From Natronospira elongata (GTDB lineage Bacteria; Pseudomonadota; Gammaproteobacteria; Natronospirales; Natronospiraceae), in assembly GCF_034931365.1 (NCBI RefSeq), contig NZ_JAYGII010000015.1, positions 1 to 64,000 of the forward strand: a stretch of 64,000 nucleotides of DNA, given 5' to 3'. Numbering within the stretch: the first letter of the stretch is position 1; each line of letters begins with the position of its first letter. Below are positions 8,478 to 17,113 of the stretch, piece by piece. The notes under the pieces are model-generated. The model was not told where the DNA came from. It made no database searches and saw nothing but the letters and a program-made list of their open reading frames with translations. The translations under genes were made by a program, and so were the position numbers.

Positions 8478-9491
8478 TCAGGCTCCCTGTTCTCCACCGG
8501 CCTGCTCCGGCCCCGATTGCTCATCATCGCCAGGCGTCGTCTGTCCGGCATCCTCCGGCGCCTCGCCTTCGGTTACCGCCGCACTGGCGCGCAGATGAAT
8601 GGGGCCGTAGAGCTCGGCCTGCACGATTTCCACCAGGCGCTCCTTGACCAATTCCAGGATGGCCATGAAGGTCACCACCACACCCATACGCCCCTCCTCG
8701 CGAGGAAAAAGGCCGGTAAAGTCCCGGAAGCGACCGTCATCCAGACTGCTCAGCACCTCGGACATGCGCTGGCGAACGGACAGGGCCTCCCGCTGGACCT
8801 GGTGATGCTGGAACATGTCGGCCCGCCGCAGGACTTCCTTGAAGGCCAGCATCAGCTCCTTGAGAGTCACCTCGGGCACCATCTCCACCACCCGACGGCC
8901 GACCAACTCGCCCTCGGCCTGGAACACATCCCGGCCCATTCGCGGCATGCTGTCGATGTCCTCGGCGGCAGTCTTGTAGCGCTCGTATTCCTGCAGGCGG
9001 CGGATCAGCTCCGCCCGCGGGTCCTCGCCCTCCTCCTCTTCACTGACCGAAGGTCGGGGCAGCAGCATCCGGGATTTGATCTCGGCCAGCATCGCGGCCA
9101 TGACCAGATATTCCGCCGCCAACTCCAGACGAAGCTCCTTCATGAGCTCCACGTACTGCATGTACTGCTGGGTGATCTGGGCAATGGGAATGTCCCGGAT
9201 GTCCAGATTCTGGCGCTTGATCAGGTACAGCAGCAGGTCCAGAGGCCCCTCGAAGGCCTCGAGAAAGACCTCCAGGGCATCGGGCGGAATGTAGAGATCC
9301 TTGGGCAGGTTGGTGAACGGCTCGCCCTGGACCAGGGCAAAGGGCATTTCCTCCTGACGCCCCTCGGCCGGATCATTGACCTGCCCATCGCCGGCTTCGC
9401 CCTGCGGGTTGTCAGGCTGCTGTTCTGCCGCCTCCGCCGGACGGTTGTTGTCGGCGTCCTGGGCCTGCCTGTCCTGCTCGTCCATCGTCAC
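8478..9491 (-). CDS. scpA: Segregation and condensation protein ScpA
   Basis: A 337-residue kleisin subunit of the SMC-ScpAB condensin, which bridges the SMC heads and helps compact and separate chromosomes. The core has the usual 'FEGPLDLLLYLIKRQNLDI' N-terminal helix (SMC neck binding) and a C-terminal winged helix ending 'VEIVQAELYGPIHL'. Both ends carry acidic, probably disordered extensions. The GTG at 9491 overlaps the trpS stop (GTGA), suggesting translational coupling; an ATG at 9485 is also possible. It is followed by scpB after 22 bases. Confidence 0.92.
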   Translation of the reverse strand: MTMDEQDRQAQDADNNRPAEAAEQQPDNPQGEAGDGQVNDPAEGRQEEMPFALVQGEPFTNLPKDLYIPPDALEVFLEAFEGPLDLLLYLIKRQNLDIRDIPIAQITQQYMQYVELMKELRLELAAEYLVMAAMLAEIKSRMLLPRPSVSEEEEGEDPRAELIRRLQEYERYKTAAEDIDSMPRMGRDVFQAEGELVGRRVVEMVPEVTLKELMLAFKEVLRRADMFQHHQVQREALSVRQRMSEVLSSLDDGRFRDFTGLFPREEGRMGVVVTFMAILELVKERLVEIVQAELYGPIHLRASAAVTEGEAPEDAGQTTPGDDEQSGPEQAGGEQGA

Positions 9492-10705
9492 CGGTACTGC
9501 AACCCCATGATCTGACGCACCTCGTCCAGGGTTTCCCTGGCCCGGGAGCGTGCCGTTTCACAACCTTCCTGGATAATGCTGCGCACCGCGTCCGGGTCTT
9601 CCTCATATTCCTGGGCGCGGGACTGAATGGGCCGGAGCTCATTGCTCACCGCCTCAATGACCGGGCCCTTGCACTCGAGGCAGCCGATCCCCGCCGTGGT
9701 ACAGCCTTTGTGGGCCCATTCCTGGGTGTCCTTGTCCGAATAGATCTTGTGAAATTCCCACAGGGGACATTTCTCCGGCGTGCCCGGATCACTGCGACGC
9801 ACCCTGGCCGGGTCGGTGGGCATGGTGCGAATCTTCTGTTCCACCGACTCCAGCGGTTCACGCAGCCCAATGGTATTGCCGTAGGACTTGGACATCTTCT
9901 GCCCGTCCAGGCCGGGCATCTTGGGGGTCTCGGTGAGCAGGGCCTCCGGCTCCACCAGGATTTCCCGGCCCCCGCCTTCAAGATAGCCAAACAGGCGTTC
10001 CCGGTCGCCCTTGGTCAGGTTCTGCTGGGAGGACAGCATGGCCCGCGCCACCTCCAGGGATTCTTCATCGCCCTGCTCCTGCCAGCGCTTTCGCATCTCA
10101 CGGAACAGACGGGCATTCTTCTTGCCGGTCTTGCGCAGGGCGGTCTCGGCACGACTCTCGAACTCGGGCTCGCGGCCGAAACTGTGATTGAAGCGGCGGG
10201 CGATCTCGCGGGTAATCTCCACATGGGCCACCTGATCTTCGCCCACCGGCACCAGGCCCGGCTTGTACATCAGGATATCCGCGCTCTGCAGCAGGGGATA
10301 GCCAAGAAAGCCGTAGGTGGACAGGTCCCGTTCCTTGAGCTTTTCCTGCTGATCCTTGTAGGTGGGCACCCGCTCCAGCCAGGACAGGGGCGTGATCATG
10401 GAGAGCAGCAGATGCAGTTCCGCATGTTCCGGCACCCGGGACTGAATGAACAGGGTCGCCGAGCCCGGATTCACGCCGGCGGCCAGCCAGTCAATGATCA
10501 TGTCCCAGGCGCGGGAGGCCACGTCCCCGGTATCCTCGTAATGGGTGGTCAGGGCATGCCAGTCGGCCACGAAAAAGAAGCAGTCGTATTCATGCTGCAG
10601 CTTGACCCAGTTCTTCAGGGCGCCGTGGTAATTGCCGAGATGGAGGCGGCCGGTGGGCCGCATGCCGGACACGATCCTGTTGTTCTGACCGCTTGCGGAA
10701 ACCAA
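9488..10705 (-). CDS. trpS: Tryptophanyl-tRNA synthetase, long form with Fe-S-type cysteine motif
   Basis: A 405-residue class I synthetase that charges tRNA-Trp. The HIGH-type motif is in 'GRLHLGNYHGAL' and the KMSKS motif starts near residue 270. As I recall, E. coli KMSKS lies near 195, so about 75 residues are inserted before it. After KMSKS there are four cysteines at 313, 335, 342 and 345 (C-x21-C-x6-C-x2-C), close to the [4Fe-4S] motif known in Thermotoga maritima TrpRS. The start is a TTG at 10705 with AGGAG 7 bases upstream; the upstream in-frame ATG at 10759 would add 18 unconserved residues and lies within a TATAAT box. First gene of trpS-scpA-scpB-rluB. Confidence 0.9.
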   Translation of the reverse strand: MVSASGQNNRIVSGMRPTGRLHLGNYHGALKNWVKLQHEYDCFFFVADWHALTTHYEDTGDVASRAWDMIIDWLAAGVNPGSATLFIQSRVPEHAELHLLLSMITPLSWLERVPTYKDQQEKLKERDLSTYGFLGYPLLQSADILMYKPGLVPVGEDQVAHVEITREIARRFNHSFGREPEFESRAETALRKTGKKNARLFREMRKRWQEQGDEESLEVARAMLSSQQNLTKGDRERLFGYLEGGGREILVEPEALLTETPKMPGLDGQKMSKSYGNTIGLREPLESVEQKIRTMPTDPARVRRSDPGTPEKCPLWEFHKIYSDKDTQEWAHKGCTTAGIGCLECKGPVIEAVSNELRPIQSRAQEYEEDPDAVRSIIQEGCETARSRARETLDEVRQIMGLQYR

Positions 10706-10757
10706 ATCTCTACTCCTGCGTAATGGACAAAAATCCCGTCGGGCGGGCAAGCCGGAC

Positions 10758-10763
10758 ATTATA
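10758..10763 (-). promoter_or_regulatory. Candidate -10 box for trpS-scpAB-rluB
   Basis: A perfect TATAAT reads on the minus strand about 50 bases before the trpS start, in the 98-base gap after yciO. No good -35 hexamer is seen at 16-18 bp upstream, so the promoter is tentative. Confidence 0.4.
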
Positions 10764-10803
10764 AAGGGAAGCGAGGCCCCGGGTCTCGCCCTCTCGCACC
10801 CGA

Positions 10804-11427
10804 TCAGAGCTCGAAGGGGGCCGGATCACCGCGACCATGGCGCAGGATCCGCGGCGGCAGCTCGCTCAAATCCACCACGGTGCTGGGCTCAAGGCCGCAG
10901 TTGCCGCCGTCGACCACCAGGTCCACATGGTGCTCCAGGCGCTCCCGGATATCCTCCGGATCGGTGAAGGGCAGCTCATCCCCCGGCAGTATCAGGGTGG
11001 AGCTCAAAATCGGCTCCCCGTGCTCCTCCAGCAGGGCCCGCACAATGGCATTGTCCGGGACGCGGATGCCAATGGTCTTGCGCTTGGGATTCTGCAGCCT
11101 GCGAGGCACCTCGCCGGTGGCCTTGAGTATGAAGGTGTAGGGCCCGGGGGTGTGAGCCTTCAGCAATCTGAAGACCGAGTTGTCCACCCGGGCGTAGGTG
11201 CCGATCTCGGAGAGATCACGACAGACCAGGGTCAGGTTGTGGCCCTTGTCGGTCTGGCGCAGCCACTGGATTCGCTCCACGGCGTTCTTCTCCTCCAGGG
11301 CGCAGCCGAGGGCGTAAATGGAGTCCGTGGGATATACGATCACGCCCCCATCGCGCAGTATGCGCACGGCCTGGCGCACCAGCCGCGGCTGGGGGTCCAC
11401 CGGATGTATCTGGAAATACTGGCTCAT
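10804..11427 (-). CDS. yciO: YciO family protein (YrdC/Sua5-like)
   Basis: A 207-residue member of the YrdC/Sua5 superfamily, whose best-known members make the threonylcarbamoyl-adenylate used for t6A37 in tRNA. Seen here are 'GGVIVYPTDSIYALGC', the nucleotide-binding 'TPGPYTFIL' with 'RLQNPKRKTIGIRVPD', and 'SSTLILPGDE'. The sequence fits the YciO branch better than TsaC: longer, and with an 'MSQYFQIHP' start. YciO's own substrate is less certain. GGAGG lies just before the ATG at 11427, so that start is preferred to the one at 11448. Confidence 0.85.
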   Translation of the reverse strand: MSQYFQIHPVDPQPRLVRQAVRILRDGGVIVYPTDSIYALGCALEEKNAVERIQWLRQTDKGHNLTLVCRDLSEIGTYARVDNSVFRLLKAHTPGPYTFILKATGEVPRRLQNPKRKTIGIRVPDNAIVRALLEEHGEPILSSTLILPGDELPFTDPEDIRERLEHHVDLVVDGGNCGLEPSTVVDLSELPPRILRHGRGDPAPFEL

Positions 11428-11519
11428 GCTCCCTCCACTGCCAACCACGGGATGCTAACACGAGCCGGGCCGGCACTGGCTGTGATAGTCTTTTCGCTTT
11501 TCGACAGGGGGTCGAGTCG

Positions 11520-11819
11520 ATGTGGTATGTGATCATTGGCCGGGACCGGCCGGACAGCCTGAGTGCACGCCAGAACGCGCGACCGGCGCACCTGGAGCGC
11601 CTGGAAGCCCTCAAGGAGGCGGGTCGCCTGCTGGTGGCCGGTCCCTGCCCCCGGGACGACGCCCCGGCACCCGGGCCGGCCGGCGTCAGCGGCAGTGTGG
11701 TGATTGCCGAATTCGATAGCCTGACGGCCGCCGAGAACTGGGCAAAGGCCGATCCCTACATTGAGGTCGGTGTCTACGAGTCCGTCGAGGTACGCCCCTT
11801 TATCCGCGCCCTGCCCTGA
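11520..11819 (+). CDS. yciI: YciI family protein
   Basis: A 99-residue protein matching the YciI-like alpha+beta fold related to EthD/muconolactone isomerases: 'MWYVIIGRDRPDSL' at the start, 'RPAHLERLEALKEAGRLLVAGP' in the middle (shown in part) and 'ADPYIEVGVYESVEVRPF' near the end. The His and Asp positions usually proposed as a possible active site are present. No reaction is established for the family. It starts a short plus-strand run with bolA (14 bases downstream) and lies divergent from yciO, as the yci genes often do. Confidence 0.85.
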   Translation: MWYVIIGRDRPDSLSARQNARPAHLERLEALKEAGRLLVAGPCPRDDAPAPGPAGVSGSVVIAEFDSLTAAENWAKADPYIEVGVYESVEVRPFIRALP

Positions 11820-11833
11820 ATCCGGGAGGATGC

Positions 11834-12112
11834 ATGAGCGACAATACTGAACGCGTTAAACGCATGCGCCAGATACTGGAAAGCCGCTTTGCACCAGCGG
11901 AGTTGGTGATCCGTGATGACAGTCATTTGCATGTCGGCCATCCCGGGGCCCGCGACGGCCGCGGTCATTTCCATGTCCGCATTCGCGCCGAGGCCTTTGC
12001 CGGCAAGCGGCCCCTGGCCCGTCACCGGCTGGTTTTCGAGGCCCTCGGCGAGATGATGGAAAGCGATATCCATGCCCTGCAGATCGATGCGGCGGCAGAG
12101 GAAGATAACTGA
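11834..12112 (+). CDS. bolA: BolA family protein
   Basis: A 92-residue BolA/IbaG-type protein with the class II KH-like fold: 'HLHVGHPGARDGRGHFHVRI' contains the His and Ser/Gly pattern, and 'RHRLVFEALGEMM' holds the conserved helix with the invariant His. BolA proteins pair with monothiol glutaredoxins to handle [2Fe-2S] clusters and influence cell shape and biofilm formation. A ribosome-binding site (GGGAGGA) lies 4 bases before the ATG. It lies between yciI and the parvulin lipoprotein, and probably shares a transcript with them. Confidence 0.9.
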   Translation: MSDNTERVKRMRQILESRFAPAELVIRDDSHLHVGHPGARDGRGHFHVRIRAEAFAGKRPLARHRLVFEALGEMMESDIHALQIDAAAEEDN

Positions 12113-12155
12113 AATCACGCCGGGTGCGCCCGGCCTTAGCCAAGAGAGGATGATC

Positions 12156-12980
12156 ATGAAGAAACTACTGAGCAGTCTGATTGTGCTCGGTCTGCTGGGC
12201 CTGATGGCCTGTGAGACCGAAACCCCGGCCAATGGAGACCGTGACCGGAATGGAGAGGACCTGGGCGGCGAGACCCTGGCCACCGTGGATGGGAAACCTG
12301 TATCCGACCGCCTCCTGGCGGCCTTTGTACGCCAGTACCCGGGCTTTGACATGGATGGTCTCCAGCCCCAGCAACGGGAACAGCTCACCGACCACCTGAT
12401 CAATCTGACGATCCTGAGCCGAGAGGCCGAGCGTCGTGGCATCCATCAGGAAGACGAGATCCGGGCCGCCATGGCCCTGGAGCGGATGCAGACCCTGGCC
12501 GATGCACTCATGCGCAAGCTGGAAGAGGATGAGCCCATCAGCGAGGACACCCTCCGCGAGCAGTACGAAGAACAATACTCGGACAGCAAGGAATACAGTG
12601 CCCGGCATATCCTGGTGGAAGATGAAGACACCGCCCGCGACCTGATTGCTGCACTGGACGAGGGTGCCGATTTCGCCGAACTGGCCCGCGAACACAGCAC
12701 GGGCCCCACCGGTGAGCGGGGTGGTGACCTGGGCTGGTTCCCCGCCGAGCAGATGGTGGAGCCCTTCGCCAATGCCGTTCGGGCCATGGAAGCGGGCAGC
12801 TTCACCGCCGAGCCCGTCCAGACCCAGTTCGGCTGGCATGTGATCCTGCTCGAGGACACCCGGGAAACGGAAGGCCCGGCTTTCGAGGAAGTGCGTGAGC
12901 AGATCGCCGACAACCTGCGCCAGCAACGGGTGCAGCGCTATGTTTCCGAACTCCGGGAACAGGCCGAGGTGGAGCGGTAA
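12156..12980 (+). CDS. Parvulin-type peptidylprolyl isomerase, lipoprotein
   Basis: A 274-residue PpiC/SurA-like protein. The start at 12156 gives a lipoprotein signal 'LLGLMAC' with Cys at about residue 20; GAGAGGA precedes it, and an ATG two codons upstream is an alternative. Residues about 40-140 form a SurA-N-like helical chaperone region. A rotamase domain follows ('YSARHILVEDED', 'GDLGWFPAEQMVEPF', 'TQFGWHVILLED'). Such proteins help outer-membrane or secreted proteins fold in the periplasm by turning Xaa-Pro bonds. Spacing to bolA is 43 bases. A strong terminator follows at 13020. Confidence 0.88.
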   Translation: MKKLLSSLIVLGLLGLMACETETPANGDRDRNGEDLGGETLATVDGKPVSDRLLAAFVRQYPGFDMDGLQPQQREQLTDHLINLTILSREAERRGIHQEDEIRAAMALERMQTLADALMRKLEEDEPISEDTLREQYEEQYSDSKEYSARHILVEDEDTARDLIAALDEGADFAELAREHSTGPTGERGGDLGWFPAEQMVEPFANAVRAMEAGSFTAEPVQTQFGWHVILLEDTRETEGPAFEEVREQIADNLRQQRVQRYVSELREQAEVER

Positions 12981-13019
12981 TCGTTCCCCCTGCAGAGAAA
13001 AGCAATCTGCAGCAACATG

Positions 13020-13048
13020 AAAAAGCGCCCCGCGGGGCGCTTTTTTTC
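13020..13048. terminator. Bidirectional rho-independent terminator
   Basis: Perfect arms AGCGCCCC (13025-13032) and GGGGCGCT (13035-13042), with A's before and seven T's after. It serves the converging parvulin and DUF1499 genes. Confidence 0.9.
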
Positions 13049-13070
13049 GAGCCGGTTTCAGGCGCGACAA

Positions 13071-13586
13071 TCAGAGTCGCAGGCTGCTCTGACCGCTCCG
13101 ATCCTGGTATTCGCGGATCAGGGTCTGGAGGGCCCGGAAGCGATCACGGCCTCGATCACGATCGATGGGGCCGGCGCGGGCCGCGGCGCGGACATGAATG
13201 ATGTTGCGTTGCGGCGGGAAGTAGAATTCCACCTCGTCGACCATGGTCTCGGACTGAAAGTAGAACTCATCGCCCTCGCGAAAGACCGAGCCGGTGAATT
13301 CCACCCGCAAATAGGTTCGATGGCTGGATACAATCCGAGCGCCAGGGAATCCCTGGATCACGGCCGCAAGGGCCGAACGCCCTTCCCTGCGGGTCCCGTC
13401 ATACTCAAGCACATCCGCCTGCGCCACCTCCCGCTCATCGGGATGACTGGACAGACAGGTACGGGCGTCGGCGCACGGCGGCAGCTCGCCCTCCCGGATG
13501 CCGTAGGGGGGCACCTGGGTGCCGGCGCACGCTGACATGAGTATTGCCATGGCGGGCAGAAAAAGATTTACCCGATTATGTTGCAA
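13071..13586 (-). CDS. DUF1499 family lipoprotein
   Basis: A 171-residue protein whose body fits DUF1499: 'LPPCADARTCLSSHP' near the start, 'RTYLRVEFTGSVFREGDEFYF' (given in part) and 'VEFYFPPQRNIIHVRAAAR'. The family has no proven function. The start is read as a TTG at 13586 because GGAGG lies about 6 bases upstream and it yields a complete lipoprotein signal 'LPAMAILMSAC', with Cys near residue 20. The ATG at 13550 would cut the signal peptide to a stub. It stands alone, 139 bases beyond the ligA end on the same strand, and converges on the parvulin gene. Confidence 0.75.
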   Translation of the reverse strand: MQHNRVNLFLPAMAILMSACAGTQVPPYGIREGELPPCADARTCLSSHPDEREVAQADVLEYDGTRREGRSALAAVIQGFPGARIVSSHRTYLRVEFTGSVFREGDEFYFQSETMVDEVEFYFPPQRNIIHVRAAARAGPIDRDRGRDRFRALQTLIREYQDRSGQSSLRL

Positions 13587-13725
13587 GGCTGTCCTCCGCC
13601 GGGACACACACCAACTGAACAGACTACCCCCCAATGTATGGCCTTGCCAAGCATTTCGCGACAATCATTGCGTGACCGGGAATTCCCAAATCAACCAGGC
13701 TGACCAAAGGGGCTAGCCCACTGGG

Positions 13726-16053
13726 TCACTCTCCCGCCAGCAGGGCCTTGAGCTTGTCCTCGGAAAGCACGGGCACGCCAAGCTTCTCTGCCTTGTCCCG
13801 CTTGGAACCGGCCTTGTCGCCGGCTACCAGGTAATCGGTGCGACTGGAGACGCTGCCGGTCACCTTGCCCCCCGCCGCTTCAATGGCCGCCCGGGCCTCG
13901 TCACGGGTCATCTCAGCCAGGGTACCGGTGAGGACAAAGGTCTTGCCCGCCAGCGGCGACTCGTCTGCCGCCTGCTGATAGTCGGAGCGGTCCTGCGTCC
14001 AGTGAATGCCCCACTCCCGCAGCAAGGACTCAGTCTCATCCAGAATCGGACGCATATTGGCGTCTTCCAGGGCGCGACGGGCCTTGAGAATGGCCTGGTC
14101 GGTTTTCTCATCCCCGCTGTCGCCCGCCTGGAACTGCCACAGGGCGGTGAAATCCGGGCAGTGAGCCGCGATGGTCTCGACCCGCTTGCCGGTCGCCCCT
14201 TTGATGGACAGGGCCTTGAGCAGGGACTGCAGAGTAATGTCGTGGACGTAATCGGGACTGAAATCGGCCTCGTCGCTGAGAACAATGCCATCCGAGCGCT
14301 CAAACAGGCGGTCCACTTCCCGGGCATTGCCTTCATCGTCGAAGAAATCCCGGATGGCCCCGGCCACCCCCGGCCCGATATCCGGCACGCACAGCAGCAA
14401 GGGCATGGTGGCCTTGCGAATCGACTGGAAACGGCCGAAGGCATTGGCCAGCCCCTTGGCCAGGGTGGCGCCCACGCTGGGAATGCCCAGGGCGAACAGG
14501 AAGCGCCCCAGCGTCACTCGCCGTTTGGCTTCGATCTCCTCCAGCAGCTTCTCCACGGAGCGCTCGCCGAAGCCATCCAGGGCCAGCAGCTCGGCCTTTC
14601 GCTCGTGGAGCCGAAAGATGTCAGAAGGACGGCGCACCCATTCCCTCTCAAAGAATCGGGCCAGGCTCTTGTCACCCAGCCCCTCGATATCCAGCGCCGT
14701 GCGCGAGACGAAATGACGCAGGGTCTCCAGTTGCTGGGCGGCGCAGTTCATGCGTCCGGTACAACGATGAACCGCTTCCCCGGGCTCGCGGACCACATCG
14801 GCACCACAGACGGGGCATTGCTCGGGAAACTCGATTACTGCCGCTTCCGGGGGACGGCGATCGGTGACCGCTGCCACCACCTCCGGGATCACATCCCCGG
14901 CCCGACGGACAATGACGGTGTCGCCAATGCGCACGTCCTTGCGGCGGATCTCGTCCATGTTGTGCAGGGTGGCATTGCTGACCGTGGCCCCGCCGACGAA
15001 GACCGGCTCCAGGCGGGCCACCGGGGTAATCGCCCCGGTGCGGCCAACCTGGAACTCCACATTGCGCAGTACGGTAGTCTTCTCCTGGGCCGGAAACTTG
15101 TGAGCAATGGCCCAGCGCGGTGCCCTCGACAATTGGCCGAGTCTCGCCTGCCAGTCGAGGCGATCCACCTTGAAGACCACCCCATCAATATCGTAATCCA
15201 GCGACTCACGGCGCTCGAGAATCGCCTGGTAATAATCGAGGCAGGCCTTCAGGCCATCAAGACGACGACCTTCCGGGGAAACCGGCAAGCCCCAATCGGC
15301 CAGTGCCGAAAGCAAGTCGGTCTGGGTGTTAACCGTGGGCCCACCCTCGATGATGCCGATGCCATAACAGAAGATCTCCAGAGGCCGCCGCCGGGCGACC
15401 CGGGCATCCAGTTGCCGCACACTGCCGGCCGCTGCATTGCGGGGATTGACGAAGGTCTTCTCGCCCCGCTTGCGTTGTGCCGTATTGAGCTTCTCGAAAC
15501 CTTCATGGCTCATGAAGATCTCGCCCCGCACCTCCAACCGACGGGGAATATACTTGCCTTCGAGAACCACCGGCACCTGGGCAATGGTCCGCACGCTGTG
15601 AGTCACATCTTCGCCGGTTTCACCGTCACCCCGGGTAGCCGCTCGAACCAGCTCACCGTCCTCGTAAAGCAGGCTGACTGCCAGCCCATCCAGCTTGGGT
15701 TCGCCGTGGTAGGACACCGCAGACGAATGCCCGAGGCGTTCCCGAACCCGGCGATCGAATGCCTCCAGGTCCTCCGCCCCAAAGGCATTGTCCAGAGACA
15801 ACATGGGCTTTTCATGGCGGACCGGCGCAAAGGCACTGTCGGCTTCGCCACCGACACGGCGGGTGGGGGAATCGGCGCTTTGCAGGTCGGGAAACTCGGC
15901 TTCCAGGGCCTGGAGCTCGGCCATCAGCGCATCGTATTCGGCATCCGGGATTTCAGGTTCGTCAAGGACGTGATAGCGATGATCGTGGTGCTGGATCTGC
16001 TCCCGCAGCTCCGCCACGCGACGGGCGGCCGCCTCCCGGCTCCCCTGCTTCAT
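13726..16053 (-). CDS. ligA: NAD-dependent DNA ligase LigA with an inserted segment
   Basis: A 775-residue NAD+-dependent ligase that seals nicks in replication and repair. Domain order: Ia; adenylation domain with the AMP-accepting Lys120 in 'GEPKLDG'; OB fold; a four-Cys zinc finger ('CPVCG' with 'HRCTGRMNC'); tandem HhH; and a BRCT domain from about residue 699 ('SPLAGKTFVLTGTL'). E. coli LigA has about 671 residues. Here roughly 80 residues (about 598-677) are inserted between the HhH region and the BRCT linker. The ATG overlaps the zipA stop (ATGA), so the two are probably coupled. The gene closes the smc-zipA-ligA cluster. Confidence 0.95.
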   Translation of the reverse strand: MKQGSREAAARRVAELREQIQHHDHRYHVLDEPEIPDAEYDALMAELQALEAEFPDLQSADSPTRRVGGEADSAFAPVRHEKPMLSLDNAFGAEDLEAFDRRVRERLGHSSAVSYHGEPKLDGLAVSLLYEDGELVRAATRGDGETGEDVTHSVRTIAQVPVVLEGKYIPRRLEVRGEIFMSHEGFEKLNTAQRKRGEKTFVNPRNAAAGSVRQLDARVARRRPLEIFCYGIGIIEGGPTVNTQTDLLSALADWGLPVSPEGRRLDGLKACLDYYQAILERRESLDYDIDGVVFKVDRLDWQARLGQLSRAPRWAIAHKFPAQEKTTVLRNVEFQVGRTGAITPVARLEPVFVGGATVSNATLHNMDEIRRKDVRIGDTVIVRRAGDVIPEVVAAVTDRRPPEAAVIEFPEQCPVCGADVVREPGEAVHRCTGRMNCAAQQLETLRHFVSRTALDIEGLGDKSLARFFEREWVRRPSDIFRLHERKAELLALDGFGERSVEKLLEEIEAKRRVTLGRFLFALGIPSVGATLAKGLANAFGRFQSIRKATMPLLLCVPDIGPGVAGAIRDFFDDEGNAREVDRLFERSDGIVLSDEADFSPDYVHDITLQSLLKALSIKGATGKRVETIAAHCPDFTALWQFQAGDSGDEKTDQAILKARRALEDANMRPILDETESLLREWGIHWTQDRSDYQQAADESPLAGKTFVLTGTLAEMTRDEARAAIEAAGGKVTGSVSSRTDYLVAGDKAGSKRDKAEKLGVPVLSEDKLKALLAGE

Positions 16054-16988
16054 CAGCGACTCCCGGCAGGTTGACGCTGCACCTGGCGGCGCAGCCGTTC
16101 GAACTCGGTGATTTCTTCTTCGATATAGGTGGCACGCTGCCGGGAGAAGGGGTTACGGGCTTCATCCCGGACATCGCCGCCGAGGGTTTCGGCAACCTGA
16201 TGAGCCAGGCTCAGCATTTCATGGAAGGTCTCCACCCCCGGCCATGGCCCCGGCAGTACCGCGAACAGGGTAATACCCCGATAGTGACTGTAATCCATTT
16301 CCGCCAGATCGAAATGACCGGGCTCAACCATATTGGCCACGCTGAACAGCAGCGCCAGCTTGCCCTGCTCATCCCGCTCACTGCGATGAAAGATCTGATA
16401 CTGACCGTGGCGAGCTCCGGCCTGTTCCAGCAACTGACGCAGTCCGGCCCCTTCCAGTCCTTGCTCTCCCACGGCTCTGACATGCAGAGAAACAATCTTC
16501 TGGGAATTCGGGTTGTATTCCGGCAGCTCGGGCTCATCCCCGGCCTGGGTATCCAGGGCCCCATCGGCTTGGTGATCGTCGCGGACATCCGGCTCCGGTG
16601 CTGATTCCTCCGCCGCCGCGCCCAGATCCCTCAGGCGCTCTCTAAGACGACCCAGGCCGCGGGCAAGTGCCCGGTCCGATCGTTCCGGGGATTCCGGTTC
16701 AGGGCTTGTAGCGGCCGCACGGCTCTCCCGGCGTAGCGCCGGCGTCTCCGGACGCAGACTGGGCAGTTCATCCTCCTCAACGCCCGACTTCGGCTCGGAA
16801 GGCACCGCCTCACCGGCCTCCGGCCGCAGCTTGACGCGAGGCAGTTCATCACTGTCCACCCGCTGCGAGGGACGCGGCGGCCGATGCAGCGACTGCTCCC
16901 GCTCACGGCCTTGCCAACGCGTGTAGGCATAAACCGCGATCACGAGCACGACACCCAGTCCGATCAGTGCCAGCCTAAGCTCCGGCAT
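16053..16988 (-). CDS. zipA: Cell division protein ZipA
   Basis: A 311-residue FtsZ anchor. Residues 1-24 form a single N-terminal membrane helix ('LRLALIGLGVVLVIAVYAY'), followed by a charged, Pro-rich linker and a C-terminal FtsZ-binding domain of about 140 residues ('KIVSLHVRAVGEQGLEG', 'DYSHYRGITLFAVLPGP', 'EMLSLAHQVAETLGGDV'). ZipA ties the Z ring to the inner membrane in gammaproteobacteria. The ATG at 16988 has GGAG upstream and gives a clean N-terminal anchor; the GTG at 17009 is the other option. It lies between smc and ligA, a common gammaproteobacterial order. Confidence 0.92.
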   Translation of the reverse strand: MPELRLALIGLGVVLVIAVYAYTRWQGREREQSLHRPPRPSQRVDSDELPRVKLRPEAGEAVPSEPKSGVEEDELPSLRPETPALRRESRAAATSPEPESPERSDRALARGLGRLRERLRDLGAAAEESAPEPDVRDDHQADGALDTQAGDEPELPEYNPNSQKIVSLHVRAVGEQGLEGAGLRQLLEQAGARHGQYQIFHRSERDEQGKLALLFSVANMVEPGHFDLAEMDYSHYRGITLFAVLPGPWPGVETFHEMLSLAHQVAETLGGDVRDEARNPFSRQRATYIEEEITEFERLRRQVQRQPAGSR

Positions 16989-17113
16989 CCATTCTCCACC
17001 CTGGTTCACAGTTCAGCGGGCCACGCTCGAAGGCCGCATACCGCTGGGAAATCCCCAGGCCCCGGGTGCCCACACCTTGGGGCCCAGACCCTGGAACAAT
17101 ACGCATTCTCTGT

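Noticed and set aside
10706..10759. Longer TrpRS starting at the ATG at 10759
   Set aside because: It adds 18 unconserved residues, overlaps a TATAAT box and lacks a ribosome-binding site, whereas the TTG at 10705 has AGGAG at ideal spacing.
14002..16074. Plus-strand frame of 690 codons opposite ligA
   Set aside because: LigA motifs lie on the minus strand; the antisense frame has no domain or start signal.
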